A stretch of 60,174 nucleotides of DNA from JBHIKY01 sp042139015 (GCF_042139015.1 NZ_JBHIKY010000023.1:1-60174); one strand, 5' to 3'. Positions 43,801 through 53,040 are shown, numbered from the stretch's first letter. Made by a program: numbers and translations. The notes: generated by a model from the letters alone, not told the origin.

Positions 43801-45180
43801 TTATTTTTCTTTCATTTTCTCTTCTGCAAGAGCAATCGCTTTTTTCACCTGCTCAAAACCGGTACCCCCAGCGCTGTTACGGCGGGCTACCACTGTTTTC
43901 GGTTTCAGGACTTCGAAGATATCGTCTTCAAACAAAGTACTCGCCTGCTTATAGTATTCAAATGGCAGGTCAAGCAGGTAGATATCCTTTTGAATACAGA
44001 CGAGGACCAGCTTCCCGACGACTTCATGAGCTTCCCTGAACGGCATACCTTTCGAGGCAAGGTAATCCGCCAGCTCAGTGGCGTTAGAGAAGTCGGAATG
44101 TGTTTCTTTTTCCATTACGTCTGTATTCACAGTCATTGTTTCAATCATTCCGGCGAAAATCTTTAAAGATCCCTTCACTGTCGTCACCGTGTCGAACATG
44201 CCTTCCTTATCTTCCTGCATGTCTTTGTTATAGGCGAGCGGGAGGCCCTTCAACAACGTAAGCAGGGAAACAAGATTACCGTACACCCGGCCTGTTTTCC
44301 CACGGATCAACTCTGCCATGTCTGGATTCTTTTTCTGCGGCATAATGCTGCTGCCGGTCGCAAATGTGTCATCAAGCTCAATAAACTTAAATTCCTGGCT
44401 GGACCACATAATGATTTCTTCGGCAAGGCGGGATAGATGCATCATGACCATCGAAGACGCACTCATGAATTCCAGGATGAAGTCGCGGTCGCTTACGGCA
44501 TCGAGACTGTTTTCATAAATGCCGTCAAAGCCGAGCAGTTCGGCAGAATAATGGCGGTCAATCGGAAAAGTCGTACCGGCCAGGGCTCCTGCTCCGAGTG
44601 GAGAGAGATTCAGCCGTTTCAAACTGTCCGTCAGCCTGCCGTAATCACGCTCCAGCATCCAGAAGTAGGCCATTAAGTGGTGCGCGAATGAAACAGGCTG
44701 GGCTCTCTGCAAATGGGTATAGCCGGGAATAATCGTTTCCACATGCTCGCTTGCCTGCTTCAGCAGCGCTTCCTGCAAATGGGACATCTCGGACATTATG
44801 TCTTCGGTATGCTTACGTAAATACAGATGCATATCGGTTGCCACCTGATCGTTCCGGCTTCTTCCTGTATGCAGTTTCCCGCCGACAGGCCCGATTTCCT
44901 CAATAAGAAACTTTTCAATGTTCAAATGAATATCTTCATTTTGAACACTGTATTCGAGTTCGTTATTTTTAGCTTTGTCAAGGATCGTCTTCAGCCCGCC
45001 GGAGATTTTCTCAGACTCCTCTTCAGTTAAAATGCCTGTTTTCTGAAGCATTTTCACATGCGCAAGGCTTCCCTCAATATCCTCCTCGACGAGCTCTTTA
45101 TCAAAAGGAATGGATGCCCCAAAGGCATCCACCCATTCTTCTGCACTTTTCGTAAATCTTCCGCCCCATAATTTCGTCAT
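43801..45180 (-). CDS. argH: Argininosuccinate lyase
   Basis: 459 aa; splits argininosuccinate to arginine and fumarate. Signature GSSIMPQKKNPD with the catalytic Ser, TGRSRNDQVATD, and HLQRAQPVSFAHH. ATG overlaps the argG stop (ATGA). Ends in a terminator beside the tandem-repeat array. Confidence 0.97.
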   Translation of the reverse strand: MTKLWGGRFTKSAEEWVDAFGASIPFDKELVEEDIEGSLAHVKMLQKTGILTEEESEKISGGLKTILDKAKNNELEYSVQNEDIHLNIEKFLIEEIGPVGGKLHTGRSRNDQVATDMHLYLRKHTEDIMSEMSHLQEALLKQASEHVETIIPGYTHLQRAQPVSFAHHLMAYFWMLERDYGRLTDSLKRLNLSPLGAGALAGTTFPIDRHYSAELLGFDGIYENSLDAVSDRDFILEFMSASSMVMMHLSRLAEEIIMWSSQEFKFIELDDTFATGSSIMPQKKNPDMAELIRGKTGRVYGNLVSLLTLLKGLPLAYNKDMQEDKEGMFDTVTTVKGSLKIFAGMIETMTVNTDVMEKETHSDFSNATELADYLASKGMPFREAHEVVGKLVLVCIQKDIYLLDLPFEYYKQASTLFEDDIFEVLKPKTVVARRNSAGGTGFEQVKKAIALAEEKMKEK

Positions 45181-46382
45181 ACGTTGACACCCTTTTTGTT
45201 GACCATGCTGTGAACCTTTGTCGGCAGTCCCCAGAGATTAATGAATCCGACAGCGGCACTGTGATCAAACTCATCATCCGGCGTATACGTGGCAAGCTTT
45301 TCATTGTAAAGAGAGTACTCTGACTTTCTCCCTTCCACAATAGCGTTCCCTTTAAAGAGCTTTACTCTGACAAGACCGGTGACACTCTTCTGAGTTTCTT
45401 TAAGAAAAGCCTCTAATGCAGGTCTAAGAGCAGAGAACCAGAGACCTTCATAGATAACTTCCGTCAGCTTTTTCTCAATGTCCGGCTTAAAGTGAGCTAC
45501 CTCTTTTGGCTGGGTAAGGTCCTCGAGCTCTTTGTGCGCCTTAATCAAAGTCATTGCGCCAGGGCATTCGTAAACTTCTCTTGATTTAATACCGACCATT
45601 CTGTTTTCAACATGGTCGATTCTGCCGATGCCGTGCTTGCCTGCCAATGAATTCAGTTCAAGAATTAATTCATCCAGCTCATAAGCCTGCCCATTTAAGG
45701 AAACCGGCTTACCTTGTTCAAAAGCTATTTCCACGATATCTGCTTCATCTGGAGTATTTTCAATTGCATTCGTCAGGTCATATGCACCTTCCGGAGGTGT
45801 GGCCCACGGATCTTCCAGCACACCGCATTCGTTACTTCTGCCCCAGAGGTTCTGGTCGACAGAATATGGATTGTCGAGATCCACCGGTACTGGAATGTTG
45901 TGCTTCTTCGCATACTCGATTTCTTCATCTCTTGACCAGCCCCAGTCTCTCACCGGTGCCATTACTTCAAGATCCGGGTTCAGAGCCTGGATAGAAACTT
46001 CAAATCTCACCTGGTCGTTCCCTTTGCCGGTGCAGCCGTGTGCGACTGCATCAGCATTTGTCTGTTCAGCGATTTCTACTAGCTTTTTAGAAATCAATGG
46101 TCTCGACAAAGCGGATACGAGCGGATACTTCTGTTCATAAAGAGCATGCGCTTGAAGCGCCGGAAGTACAAAGTCTTCTGCGAATTCTTTCTTCGCATCA
46201 ATCGTATAAGATTGAATGGCACCTACCTGTAATGCTTTTTCTTTTACAAATTCTAAGTCTTTTCCTTCTCCTACATCGAGACCGACAGCAACAACATCAT
46301 AATTGTTGTCCTTCAGCCATTGGATAGCTACCGATGTATCAAGTCCTCCGGAATATGCGAGTACCACTTTTTTGTTTGCCAT
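45177..46382 (-). CDS. argG: Argininosuccinate synthase
   Basis: 401 aa; ATP-dependent condensation of citrulline and aspartate. PP-loop AYSGGLDTSVA at about 9-19; CTGKGNDQVRFE and GRSNECGVLEDPW are typical. SD TGGAGG. First gene of argGH; promoter and ARG-like boxes upstream. Confidence 0.97.
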   Translation of the reverse strand: MANKKVVLAYSGGLDTSVAIQWLKDNNYDVVAVGLDVGEGKDLEFVKEKALQVGAIQSYTIDAKKEFAEDFVLPALQAHALYEQKYPLVSALSRPLISKKLVEIAEQTNADAVAHGCTGKGNDQVRFEVSIQALNPDLEVMAPVRDWGWSRDEEIEYAKKHNIPVPVDLDNPYSVDQNLWGRSNECGVLEDPWATPPEGAYDLTNAIENTPDEADIVEIAFEQGKPVSLNGQAYELDELILELNSLAGKHGIGRIDHVENRMVGIKSREVYECPGAMTLIKAHKELEDLTQPKEVAHFKPDIEKKLTEVIYEGLWFSALRPALEAFLKETQKSVTGLVRVKLFKGNAIVEGRKSEYSLYNEKLATYTPDDEFDHSAAVGFINLWGLPTKVHSMVNKKGVNV

Positions 46383-46530
46383 TCAAAATACCTCCAGTTT
46401 TTCACGTTTGAATATTCATGCTAAGCGCATTATTTTTATACATTTGATTGTAAAAATATAAGAGGCTCTGCCCCTGTGGATGCGTTTGTTTTATATCGTT
46501 ATTGAATACTTTAACAAGAGTCAGGAGGTT

Positions 46531-46581
46531 TTGCAATACTTATTCATAAAAAAGTATAAAAATTTACTTCCTTCCTTTGAA
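46531..46581 (-). promoter_or_regulatory. argG promoter with ARG-like operator
   Basis: Minus strand: -35 TTCAAA (46576-46581), 17-bp spacer, -10 TATACT (46553-46558). TTATGAATAAGTATTGCAA (46531-46549) covers the start site and resembles the ArgR/AhrC box core ATGAATAA. Two more: TATGAATAATTTT near 46620-46632 and CATGAATATTCAA near 46408-46420. No T-box motif seen in the leader. Confidence 0.5.
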
Positions 46582-46684
46582 AATTGTTTATTTATCAGCG
46601 TTTTCAAAAATAACCATATAAAAATTATTCATATTTTTGTATGTTCATAGATATTTCTGAATGGTTCCCTTCCTTTACAATGCT

Positions 46685-46693
46685 TGATAGAAT
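46685..46693 (+). promoter_or_regulatory. Extended -10 promoter of the 110-aa gene
   Basis: TGATAGAAT, about 30 bases before the ATG; no good -35. Confidence 0.4.
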
Positions 46694-46724
46694 AGTAGGA
46701 AATACACGTACTAGGAGGATGCAG

Positions 46725-47057
46725 ATGGGATACACGTTTCAGCCGGATGGAAGGCTCGGCATTCTGCTGCCTGCGCTTGAAATGGCCTGGCACGAATACG
46801 AACCAGCCGACCAATACGCCATATTAGAAAAATGGGAATGCATCCGCGGCAGAATACCTGATCGGATTGCGGAGATTGAGGAGAAAATAAATACGAAGCA
46901 GGCCCGCCTGAATATAGAGGAGAATTTCGAAACAAGCTGCCGGTTAAACTCAGAAATTGCAGAGCTTGCTTCTATTATTAATGATCTTTGGATCTGGTAC
47001 CGAACACGGCCCGATGTGACGGACTGTGAACCTGTCATTAATACAGCGGATGTATAA
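46725..47057 (+). CDS. Hypothetical protein (110 aa)
   Basis: I do not recognise it. N-terminus MGYTFQPDGRLGILLPALEMAW, then a long helical, coiled-coil-like stretch (about 45-90: DRIAEIEEKINTKQARL, SEIAELASIINDLW) and an acidic C-terminus. No signal peptide or TM. The ORF opens at 46641, but AGGAGG lies 6 bases before ATG 46725. Divergent from argG and convergent with the Lon-like gene, sharing a terminator. Confidence 0.8.
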   Translation: MGYTFQPDGRLGILLPALEMAWHEYEPADQYAILEKWECIRGRIPDRIAEIEEKINTKQARLNIEENFETSCRLNSEIAELASIINDLWIWYRTRPDVTDCEPVINTADV

Positions 47058-47060
47058 GAA

Positions 47061-47098
47061 AACAGCAGGAGAGCTTACTATGAAGCTTTCCCGCTGTT
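47061..47098. terminator. Bidirectional terminator, 110-aa gene / Lon-like gene
   Basis: AACAGC-GGAGAGCTT / AAGCTTTCC-GCTGTT, a long stem with one A-C mismatch and a 6-base loop. Confidence 0.85.
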
Positions 47099-47100
47099 AT

Positions 47101-49509
47101 TTATTCCTTATTTTCTAATAAATGACGCTGGGAGCGAATCATTTTCAAAATACGTGTCTGCGCTTTTCCGTATACAGTATCCTCTGGATACAATCCTTCT
47201 TCGTTTGCCACTCCTGCTTTTATACCCGTCAGGATTTCAATCCCTTCTTTAATCGTTGAGACTGCCCAGACATGAAATTGGCCTGATGTTACTGCTTCAA
47301 GTACTTCATTGCGAAGCATGAGGTTCTTGACATTTTGAACTGGTATAATCACGCCCTGCCTTCCTGTGAGCCCTCTCTGCCGGCACACATAAAAGAAACC
47401 TTCGATTTTTTCATTAACACCGCCAATCGGCTGAATATCACCGAATTGATTTACAGAGCCGGTAGCTGCAATCTCCTGGTGAATCGGCACCTGGCCAAGG
47501 GATGACAGCAGAGCATAGAGCTCGGTACTCGATGCACTGTCACCGTCCACCATGTTATACGACTGCTCAAAGGTAATGCTCGCTGCAAGAGGGAGGGGGT
47601 AATCCTGGGCGAATTCCGCCTGAAGGTATCCAGACAATATATGAAGCCCTTTCGTGTGAATTGCTCCGGTTAACAAAGATTCACGGTCGATATTAACAAT
47701 TCCCTTCCGTCCTACGAACGTTCTTGCGGTGACACGTGTTGGATGCCCAAAAGAGTAGTCCCCTGTCGACAATACGACGAGAGCATTAATTTGGCCGGTT
47801 GCCTTTCCCTCTGTTGAAATCATTATCGTACCGTCTTCAATAGATTCATACAGCCGCTGCTCCACCTTGTCCGACCGGTGAAAACGTTCCTTTAAGGCAT
47901 GACTTACCTGTTCTTCTCTTATAAATGGATGGTTATTTTTTTCTGCCCAGTAATTGGCTTCAATTAATATTTCCGTGACTTCATGAAAGCGGGTGGACAG
48001 CTTTCTTTTATCGCTGACAAGACGGGTACTGTAATCCACGACCTTTGCCAGTGCCCCTTTCGTTAAGTGCCTCAGCTTTTCTTTCTTACAAAAAGAAGCA
48101 ACAAAGGCAGCATACTGCAGTTGATGTTCATGGCTTCTTTCCATATGAGTGTCAAAGTCGACTTTTACCTTAAAGAGTTTTTTAAAATCTCCATCAGCAT
48201 GAAAAAGCATTTGATACAAATGAGGCGTTCCAATTAAAATTATTTTCACCTGAAGAGGGATCGGTTCTGGTTTAATTACACTTTTCGTAAAAATGCCGGC
48301 ATCATCGTAAGGATTTTCCATGCGGATCATTCCAGATTTGAGAACCTGCTTTAAAACTTTCCATGAATATGGATGCGTCAGCAGCTCAGCAGCATGCAGT
48401 ATAATATATCCTCCATTGGCCCGCTGAAGCGTGCCCGGCTTCATCATAGAAAAATCAGTGACCATCGATCCAAAGGTGGTTTTGTAATCAACTTGTCCAA
48501 ACAAGTTTGCATAGGAAGGATGGTTCTCATGAATGACAGGAGCTCCCGTTGTCTCCCCGTGATCAATAAATACATTCACCCGGTAGCGCCGCTTGTCATC
48601 ACGGGGATTTTCATGGAGCAGATTAGATAGTTCATCTTCCTCGCTTTCTTTTTTTGGAACGAACTGCTTCCAATGATGTATGACGTCCTGCTCAAGCTCG
48701 TTAAAATATGTCAGGACTTCCGGGTAGTGATTGTAATCTTCTTTTACTACGGAGATGAAGCCGTGAATGGCATGATGAACCATCTGCTCCTCTGCTTTTC
48801 GCAGCTGCTTGCGGAGCGTTCGTTTCGTAGATTGCTGCTGGCGCAGTACTTCGTTTACATCTCTTGTTAGCTGTTTACTTTTTTTCATAATGTCCCGTCG
48901 TTTGGTCTCAGGCAGTTCTGCAAAGGAGTCGTCACTGTGTGGATTATTCTTCTCATCAAGCGGAATCGCCATGACACCCTGCTTGGTCCGCTCAATAGTA
49001 AAGTGCTGCTGATAGGCAGTTTCTTCAAGCTCTTTCCATTTTCTTTTCATATCCTCATCATGCTGCTGAGCCATTTCCACTTTCTTTCTCTCAAAAGGTC
49101 GGCCGGTAAGTACTTTCTCAATTTCTTCTTCAATATCATGCATAACTTCCTCAACGTCTTTGGCAAAGTCTGAACCCTTGCCAGCCGGAAAGGAGAGAGC
49201 CACAGGATGATCCGGCGACTGAAAATTATAAACGAACACCCAGTCCGGAGGCACCTGTTTCGTTTTTGCAATCTCGTTTGCTTTTCGGATGGCATATGTC
49301 GTCTTGCCGGTGCCGCTTGGGCCGGCCAGAAACAAGTGGTAGCTTTCGTTATGAACGTTTAAACCGAAATCCATGGCGCGGACGGCGCGCTCCTGACCGA
49401 TAATGCCTTCTTCCCAATTATGTATTTCTGCGGTCGTTTCAAATGGAAATTCATCCGGTTTGCAGCGTACTGCAAGTTGATCTACATCGATTCTGCATGC
49501 GCGTTTCAT
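47101..49509 (-). CDS. Lon-like ATP-dependent protease (AAA_32/Lon_C family)
   Basis: 802 aa. Walker A GPSGTGKT at 63-70; a long helical insertion (about 110-290) with many Lys/Glu; then the C-terminal Lon protease domain with the Ser/Lys dyad, S658 in VDGDSASSTELY and K701 in GGVNEKIEGF. It is not LonA/LonB of B. subtilis: it lacks the LonA N-domain, and resembles the soluble Lon-related family typified by E. coli YcbZ. Substrate unknown. SD GAGGAG. Not in this place in B. subtilis. Confidence 0.88.
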   Translation of the reverse strand: MKRACRIDVDQLAVRCKPDEFPFETTAEIHNWEEGIIGQERAVRAMDFGLNVHNESYHLFLAGPSGTGKTTYAIRKANEIAKTKQVPPDWVFVYNFQSPDHPVALSFPAGKGSDFAKDVEEVMHDIEEEIEKVLTGRPFERKKVEMAQQHDEDMKRKWKELEETAYQQHFTIERTKQGVMAIPLDEKNNPHSDDSFAELPETKRRDIMKKSKQLTRDVNEVLRQQQSTKRTLRKQLRKAEEQMVHHAIHGFISVVKEDYNHYPEVLTYFNELEQDVIHHWKQFVPKKESEEDELSNLLHENPRDDKRRYRVNVFIDHGETTGAPVIHENHPSYANLFGQVDYKTTFGSMVTDFSMMKPGTLQRANGGYIILHAAELLTHPYSWKVLKQVLKSGMIRMENPYDDAGIFTKSVIKPEPIPLQVKIILIGTPHLYQMLFHADGDFKKLFKVKVDFDTHMERSHEHQLQYAAFVASFCKKEKLRHLTKGALAKVVDYSTRLVSDKRKLSTRFHEVTEILIEANYWAEKNNHPFIREEQVSHALKERFHRSDKVEQRLYESIEDGTIMISTEGKATGQINALVVLSTGDYSFGHPTRVTARTFVGRKGIVNIDRESLLTGAIHTKGLHILSGYLQAEFAQDYPLPLAASITFEQSYNMVDGDSASSTELYALLSSLGQVPIHQEIAATGSVNQFGDIQPIGGVNEKIEGFFYVCRQRGLTGRQGVIIPVQNVKNLMLRNEVLEAVTSGQFHVWAVSTIKEGIEILTGIKAGVANEEGLYPEDTVYGKAQTRILKMIRSQRHLLENKE

Positions 49510-49620
49510 AAAGGCTCCTCTCTTATTATGTATATGTATTGGTTTGACAGGAGAAATGCTTCCTTCATACTTATTTATTTCGTGATATTATCATATATCC
49601 CTTTTTTAAAGACTACAAAA

Positions 49621-49650
49621 AAACTCCTTCCATTTGATTGGGAGGAGTTT
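49621..49650 (-). terminator. Terminator of ackA
   Basis: AAACTCCTTCC / GGGAGGAGTTT stem with an 8-base loop; minus tail TTTTTTTG. Confidence 0.85.
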
Positions 49651-49657
49651 CATACTA

Positions 49658-50845
49658 TTATTGGCTGAGACGGACAGTGTCCCGGGCCAGCATGACTTCT
49701 TCGTTCGTCGGAACCACAAGAACTTTTACCTTAGAGTCATCGCGGCTGATACACGCTTCCCTGCCGCGCAGGTTATTTTTTTCTTCATCAAGGTGAATAC
49801 CCATAAATTCTAAACCACTGAGTGATTTTTTACGAACTGCTGAACTGTTTTCGCCGACTCCGGCTGTAAAGACAACCGCATCGATGCCGTTCATTGTTGC
49901 GGCGTATGCTCCGATATATTTATGAATCCTGGTAGTGAAAATATTTAGAGCCGTCTGAGCCTGGGTGTTGCCGGCGATTGCCTGTTCTTCAATATCACGA
50001 AGGTCACTTGAGAACTCACTCAGTCCAAGCATTCCGCTTTCTTTATTCAAAATATTGATAACTTCCTCAGCTGATTTTCCTGTTTTTCCCATAAGAAATG
50101 GAATTAGTGCCGGGTCAACATTTCCAGAACGGGTACCCATTGTAATACCTGCGAGCGGAGTAAAGCCCATAGATGTATCGATAGAACGCCCTCTGTCTAC
50201 CGCGGTAATGCTCGCACCATTTCCGATGTGGCAGGAAATAATTTTTAAGTCCTGTGGTTTTTTCTTCAGCAGAACAGCGGCCCGCTCACTTACATATTTG
50301 TGAGACGTGCCGTGAAAGCCGTACTTCCGAATGCCGTAGGTTGTGTAATATTCATATGGAAGGCTGTAGAGATATTTTTCCTTCGGCATTGTTTGATGGA
50401 AGGCCGTATCGAATACAGCTACCGCAGGAACATTAGGAAGAATCTCCTGAAATGCTTTGATACCTACGAGGTTGGCAGGGTTGTGCAGCGGGGCCAGCTC
50501 GCTTACTTCTTCAATGGCAGCTAAGACTTCATCCGTAATCAGGACAGAGTCCGAAAATTTCTCGCCTCCATGAACCACGCGGTGGCCGATTCCTTCAATT
50601 TCATCAAGAGACTTAATAATGTTGTGGGACGTTAACGCGTCGAGTAATTTCTTAACAGCTTCTTCATGATCCGGGATAGGAAGTGTCACAGTGTGCTTCT
50701 CCCCGCCCACTTCAATAGTCAGCTGTGGGCCATCAAGACCAATTCTTTCCACGATTCCCTTAGTAATCACTTCCTCTGAGGGCATATGAAGAAGCTGAAA
50801 CTTCAGAGAAGAGCTTCCAGCATTAATCGCCATGATTTTAGGCAT
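49658..50845 (-). CDS. ackA: Acetate kinase
   Basis: 395 aa, ASKHA fold; makes ATP and acetate from acetyl phosphate (overflow metabolism). N-terminal INAGSSSLKFQLL; VFDTAFHQTMP; GFHGTSHKYV; IGNGASITAV; GTRSGNVDPAL. SD AAAGGAGAGG. The spacer to ytxK carries a G-rich run (50868-50885) with quadruplex potential on the plus strand. Confidence 0.97.
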   Translation of the reverse strand: MPKIMAINAGSSSLKFQLLHMPSEEVITKGIVERIGLDGPQLTIEVGGEKHTVTLPIPDHEEAVKKLLDALTSHNIIKSLDEIEGIGHRVVHGGEKFSDSVLITDEVLAAIEEVSELAPLHNPANLVGIKAFQEILPNVPAVAVFDTAFHQTMPKEKYLYSLPYEYYTTYGIRKYGFHGTSHKYVSERAAVLLKKKPQDLKIISCHIGNGASITAVDRGRSIDTSMGFTPLAGITMGTRSGNVDPALIPFLMGKTGKSAEEVINILNKESGMLGLSEFSSDLRDIEEQAIAGNTQAQTALNIFTTRIHKYIGAYAATMNGIDAVVFTAGVGENSSAVRKKSLSGLEFMGIHLDEEKNNLRGREACISRDDSKVKVLVVPTNEEVMLARDTVRLSQ

Positions 50846-50953
50846 GTTTTTTTCCTCTCCTTTTTTTGGGGGATGGGTGGGGGGGCCTGGCCCCGCCGAA
50901 AATTACACAATTCATTTTTATACGGCTGCGCTAATTTTCATCCGCTTCTCCGT

Positions 50954-51952
50954 TTAGGAGGAGAATCCCTGTTCGGTAAACCATTTATCGATTTGTCGGA
51001 CCATATCAAGCATCGCTTCTTGCTTCGTAAAGGAAGGAAGCTCAGCGAGCAGTGCCTGCCGCGGCTGCACTGTGGCTTTTCCTTTTTTCTGGAGCATCCA
51101 GATGCTTTTTCCGAATTGCTCTGATTTAAACATTGTTGCTGGCAGCTGCAGAAGTCCGAGGGTGTTTGCCCGGTCTTTCATAAACGCATTCAACGCAGGA
51201 GCTTCATCGCTCTCAAACATAAAGTTTGGTATCAAAAGCACTAAAAACCCGCCTTCTTTCACATGGGCCAGACTTTTTTCCAGCATTAAATGATGGACAA
51301 ACGATTTTCCTTCTTTTGCTTCCAGCTGAAAACCGGCAGCTACTTCATCCTTTGGGTAAAAACCAACGGGCAGATCTGAAACGACGACATCCACCTCAGG
51401 AGTAGCAAGGTGTTCGATACTGTCCTGGTGAAAGAGCTGCACCTCATGCTCCTGTAAGTTGGCCAGTACATAAGCCACCTTCAGCAGTGTCTCGTCCACC
51501 TCGGCGCCGTACGCGAGAATTTTATCTTCTCCGAGCTGATTTAATACTGCTGTCAACAGATTGGCTGTCCCTGCTGCCGGATCTAGCAGTGTACTGCCTT
51601 TTTCTTGGTTTGATGTCAATTTGCGGACGAGATAGCCGATAAACATTGCCACCGCATCGGGCGTCATTGCATGATGAGGCTGAACCTCCTCCTTCATTCC
51701 TTTAATGACTGCAAGCTGAAAAGCTTTTCTAATTTCTTCTCGTTTCATTTCTTCCGGAAGCTCCGTATGCATTTTGTCGAGAAGCCGTGATTTTTCCTCC
51801 TCCGGAAGGTCCTGAAGCACCGACTGCTGAAATATATTTTCTCCAGCTTCGGCAAGCGCCTCTAAATATGTCGCTTCTGTCTGCTTTTGAATGGATAAAG
51901 CCATTTCATCTATTAAAGTATAAAGCTTTTCGACTCCCGTGATAGGCTGCAC
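50954..51952 (-). CDS. ytxK: SAM-dependent methyltransferase family protein YtxK
   Basis: 332 aa. N-terminal helical region, then a class-I methyltransferase fold with LDPAAGTANLLTAV (SAM motif I) and SDLPVGFYP (NPPY-like motif IV), as in N6-adenine methylases. No restriction partner nearby, so substrate unknown. GTG 51952 has AAAGGA; the longer frame to 51985 lacks a good SD. Order tpx-ytxK-ackA as in B. subtilis. Confidence 0.88.
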   Translation of the reverse strand: MQPITGVEKLYTLIDEMALSIQKQTEATYLEALAEAGENIFQQSVLQDLPEEEKSRLLDKMHTELPEEMKREEIRKAFQLAVIKGMKEEVQPHHAMTPDAVAMFIGYLVRKLTSNQEKGSTLLDPAAGTANLLTAVLNQLGEDKILAYGAEVDETLLKVAYVLANLQEHEVQLFHQDSIEHLATPEVDVVVSDLPVGFYPKDEVAAGFQLEAKEGKSFVHHLMLEKSLAHVKEGGFLVLLIPNFMFESDEAPALNAFMKDRANTLGLLQLPATMFKSEQFGKSIWMLQKKGKATVQPRQALLAELPSFTKQEAMLDMVRQIDKWFTEQGFSS

Positions 51953-52075
51953 GTGACATCGTCCTTTCCGCTTTTCTCTTCTCAATTTTTCATACGCAAG
52001 TATAGCAGAAAGGGCGTCTCCTGAAAAATATTAGCACCAGCAGCCTTACTTTTTTATTCGCATGATTGATATGTT

Positions 52076-52084
52076 TGCTATAAT
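52076..52084 (+). promoter_or_regulatory. Extended -10 promoter reading into the 49-aa gene
   Basis: TGCTATAAT on the plus strand, 50 bases before ATG 52134. No clear -35. Confidence 0.45.
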
Positions 52085-52133
52085 AAGGGTAAATTTTTCT
52101 AAATATTATGCAAAATAAAAAGTTGGTAAAAAA

Positions 52134-52283
52134 ATGGTTGATTTTGCTTGCTGGTTTTTTAAACATATTTCCCATTTTGCAGTATTAGGGTGGATTGCAA
52201 ATGTTTTATGGAAAAGATGGGAGAAACAGGCGGATCACAGCACGAAAGAAACCAGAAGAATATTACAATCCAAGAAACGATAA
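52134..52283 (+). CDS. Predicted small membrane protein (49 aa)
   Basis: One aromatic, hydrophobic segment (FACWFFKHISHFAVLGWIA, residues 4-22), then a basic tail (WKRWEKQ...TRRILQSKKR), like a single-pass peptide with positive-inside topology. It has an extended -10 promoter upstream and a good terminator downstream (52309-52336), but only a poor SD. It sits between ytxK and tpx, whose starts/stops leave 387 bases. I do not recognise a family. Confidence 0.5.
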   Translation: MVDFACWFFKHISHFAVLGWIANVLWKRWEKQADHSTKETRRILQSKKR

Positions 52284-52308
52284 CTAACTAATTAGCTGAA
52301 TCCATATA

Positions 52309-52336
52309 AAAAAGCGCTCCGGAAAGAGCGCTTTTT
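52309..52336. terminator. Terminator of tpx (and of the 49-aa gene)
   Basis: AAAAAGCGCTC / GAGCGCTTTTT, perfect 11-bp stem; works in both directions. Confidence 0.9.
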
Positions 52337-52339
52337 GCT

Positions 52340-52840
52340 TTATTCAGCAGCCTTTGCTGCTTCTACTGCCGCTTCATAGTCAGGATGATTTGTCGCTTCT
52401 GACACATATTCCGCATACGTAATTTCGCCCTTGCTGTTCACCACAAAAATAGAACGGGCAAGAAGGCGGAGCTCTTTAATAGCCACACCGTAATTTTTTC
52501 CGAAGGACAAGTCGCGGTGGTCCGATAACACCTGGAGATTTTCGATCCCGGCACCAGCGCACCATCTTTTTTGGGCAAATGGAAGATCAACGCTGATAGT
52601 CAGCACTTCTACATTATCAAGTTTTTCGGCTTCTTCATTAAACCGGCGGGTCTGCTGGTCGCAGACACCTGTATCAATGGAAGGAACCACACTGATCAGA
52701 CGTACTTTCCCATCATAATCACTTAGCTTTACTTCTGATAGATCATTCGCAAGCACAGTAAAATCCGGGGCTTTATCTCCTGGTTTTACTTCATTGCCTA
52801 GAAGTGTTACCGAGTTTTCTTTGAACGTAATAGATGCCAT
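52340..52840 (-). CDS. tpx: Thiol peroxidase (2-Cys peroxiredoxin Tpx)
   Basis: About 166 aa; reduces peroxides using thioredoxin. Peroxidatic Cys in PSIDTGVCDQQT (C61 counted from the first Met) and resolving Cys in KRWCAGAG (C95). Two Met codons at the start; the second is 6 bases from AGGAGG. Own promoter and terminator. Confidence 0.96.
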   Translation of the reverse strand: MASITFKENSVTLLGNEVKPGDKAPDFTVLANDLSEVKLSDYDGKVRLISVVPSIDTGVCDQQTRRFNEEAEKLDNVEVLTISVDLPFAQKRWCAGAGIENLQVLSDHRDLSFGKNYGVAIKELRLLARSIFVVNSKGEITYAEYVSEATNHPDYEAAVEAAKAAE

Positions 52841-52876
52841 CATTAGCCTCCTAGTTATCTTAATATGTACACTTTT

Positions 52877-52905
52877 ATCGTACGCTTTTATTCCATGCTT
52901 TTCAA
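52877..52905 (-). promoter_or_regulatory. Putative tpx promoter
   Basis: Minus strand: -35 TTGAAA (52900-52905), 17-bp spacer, -10 TACGAT (52877-52882). Confidence 0.4.
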
Positions 52906-53015
52906 ATGATTCAAAAACGAGTTCGTAAGCCTGGGTGGTGCGAATACCACGCCAAACTCAAAACGCCAGCCTGCAGAGGAATATTGATTTATAGAAAGAT
53001 CAACAAAAAATAAAA

Positions 53016-53035
53016 AGGACCCGAAGTCGAGTCCT
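53016..53035 (-). terminator. Terminator of ytfI-ytfJ
   Basis: AGGAC-CGA / TCG-GTCCT stem, 5 bases past the ytfJ stop; minus tail TTTTTATTTTTTG. Confidence 0.8.
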
Positions 53036-53040
53036 AATTG

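Noticed and set aside
46383..46550. T-box or other riboswitch in the argG leader
   Set aside because: No GGTGG/TGGNACC T-box motif or recognisable aptamer; only ARG-like boxes and a small hairpin.
50954..51952. Restriction-modification system around the YtxK methylase-like gene
   Set aside because: No endonuclease or specificity gene nearby; gene order is the conserved housekeeping arrangement.
51990..52175. 61-codon minus-strand frame upstream of ytxK
   Set aside because: No SD, AT-rich composition; the plus-strand 49-aa frame has better signals in the same place.
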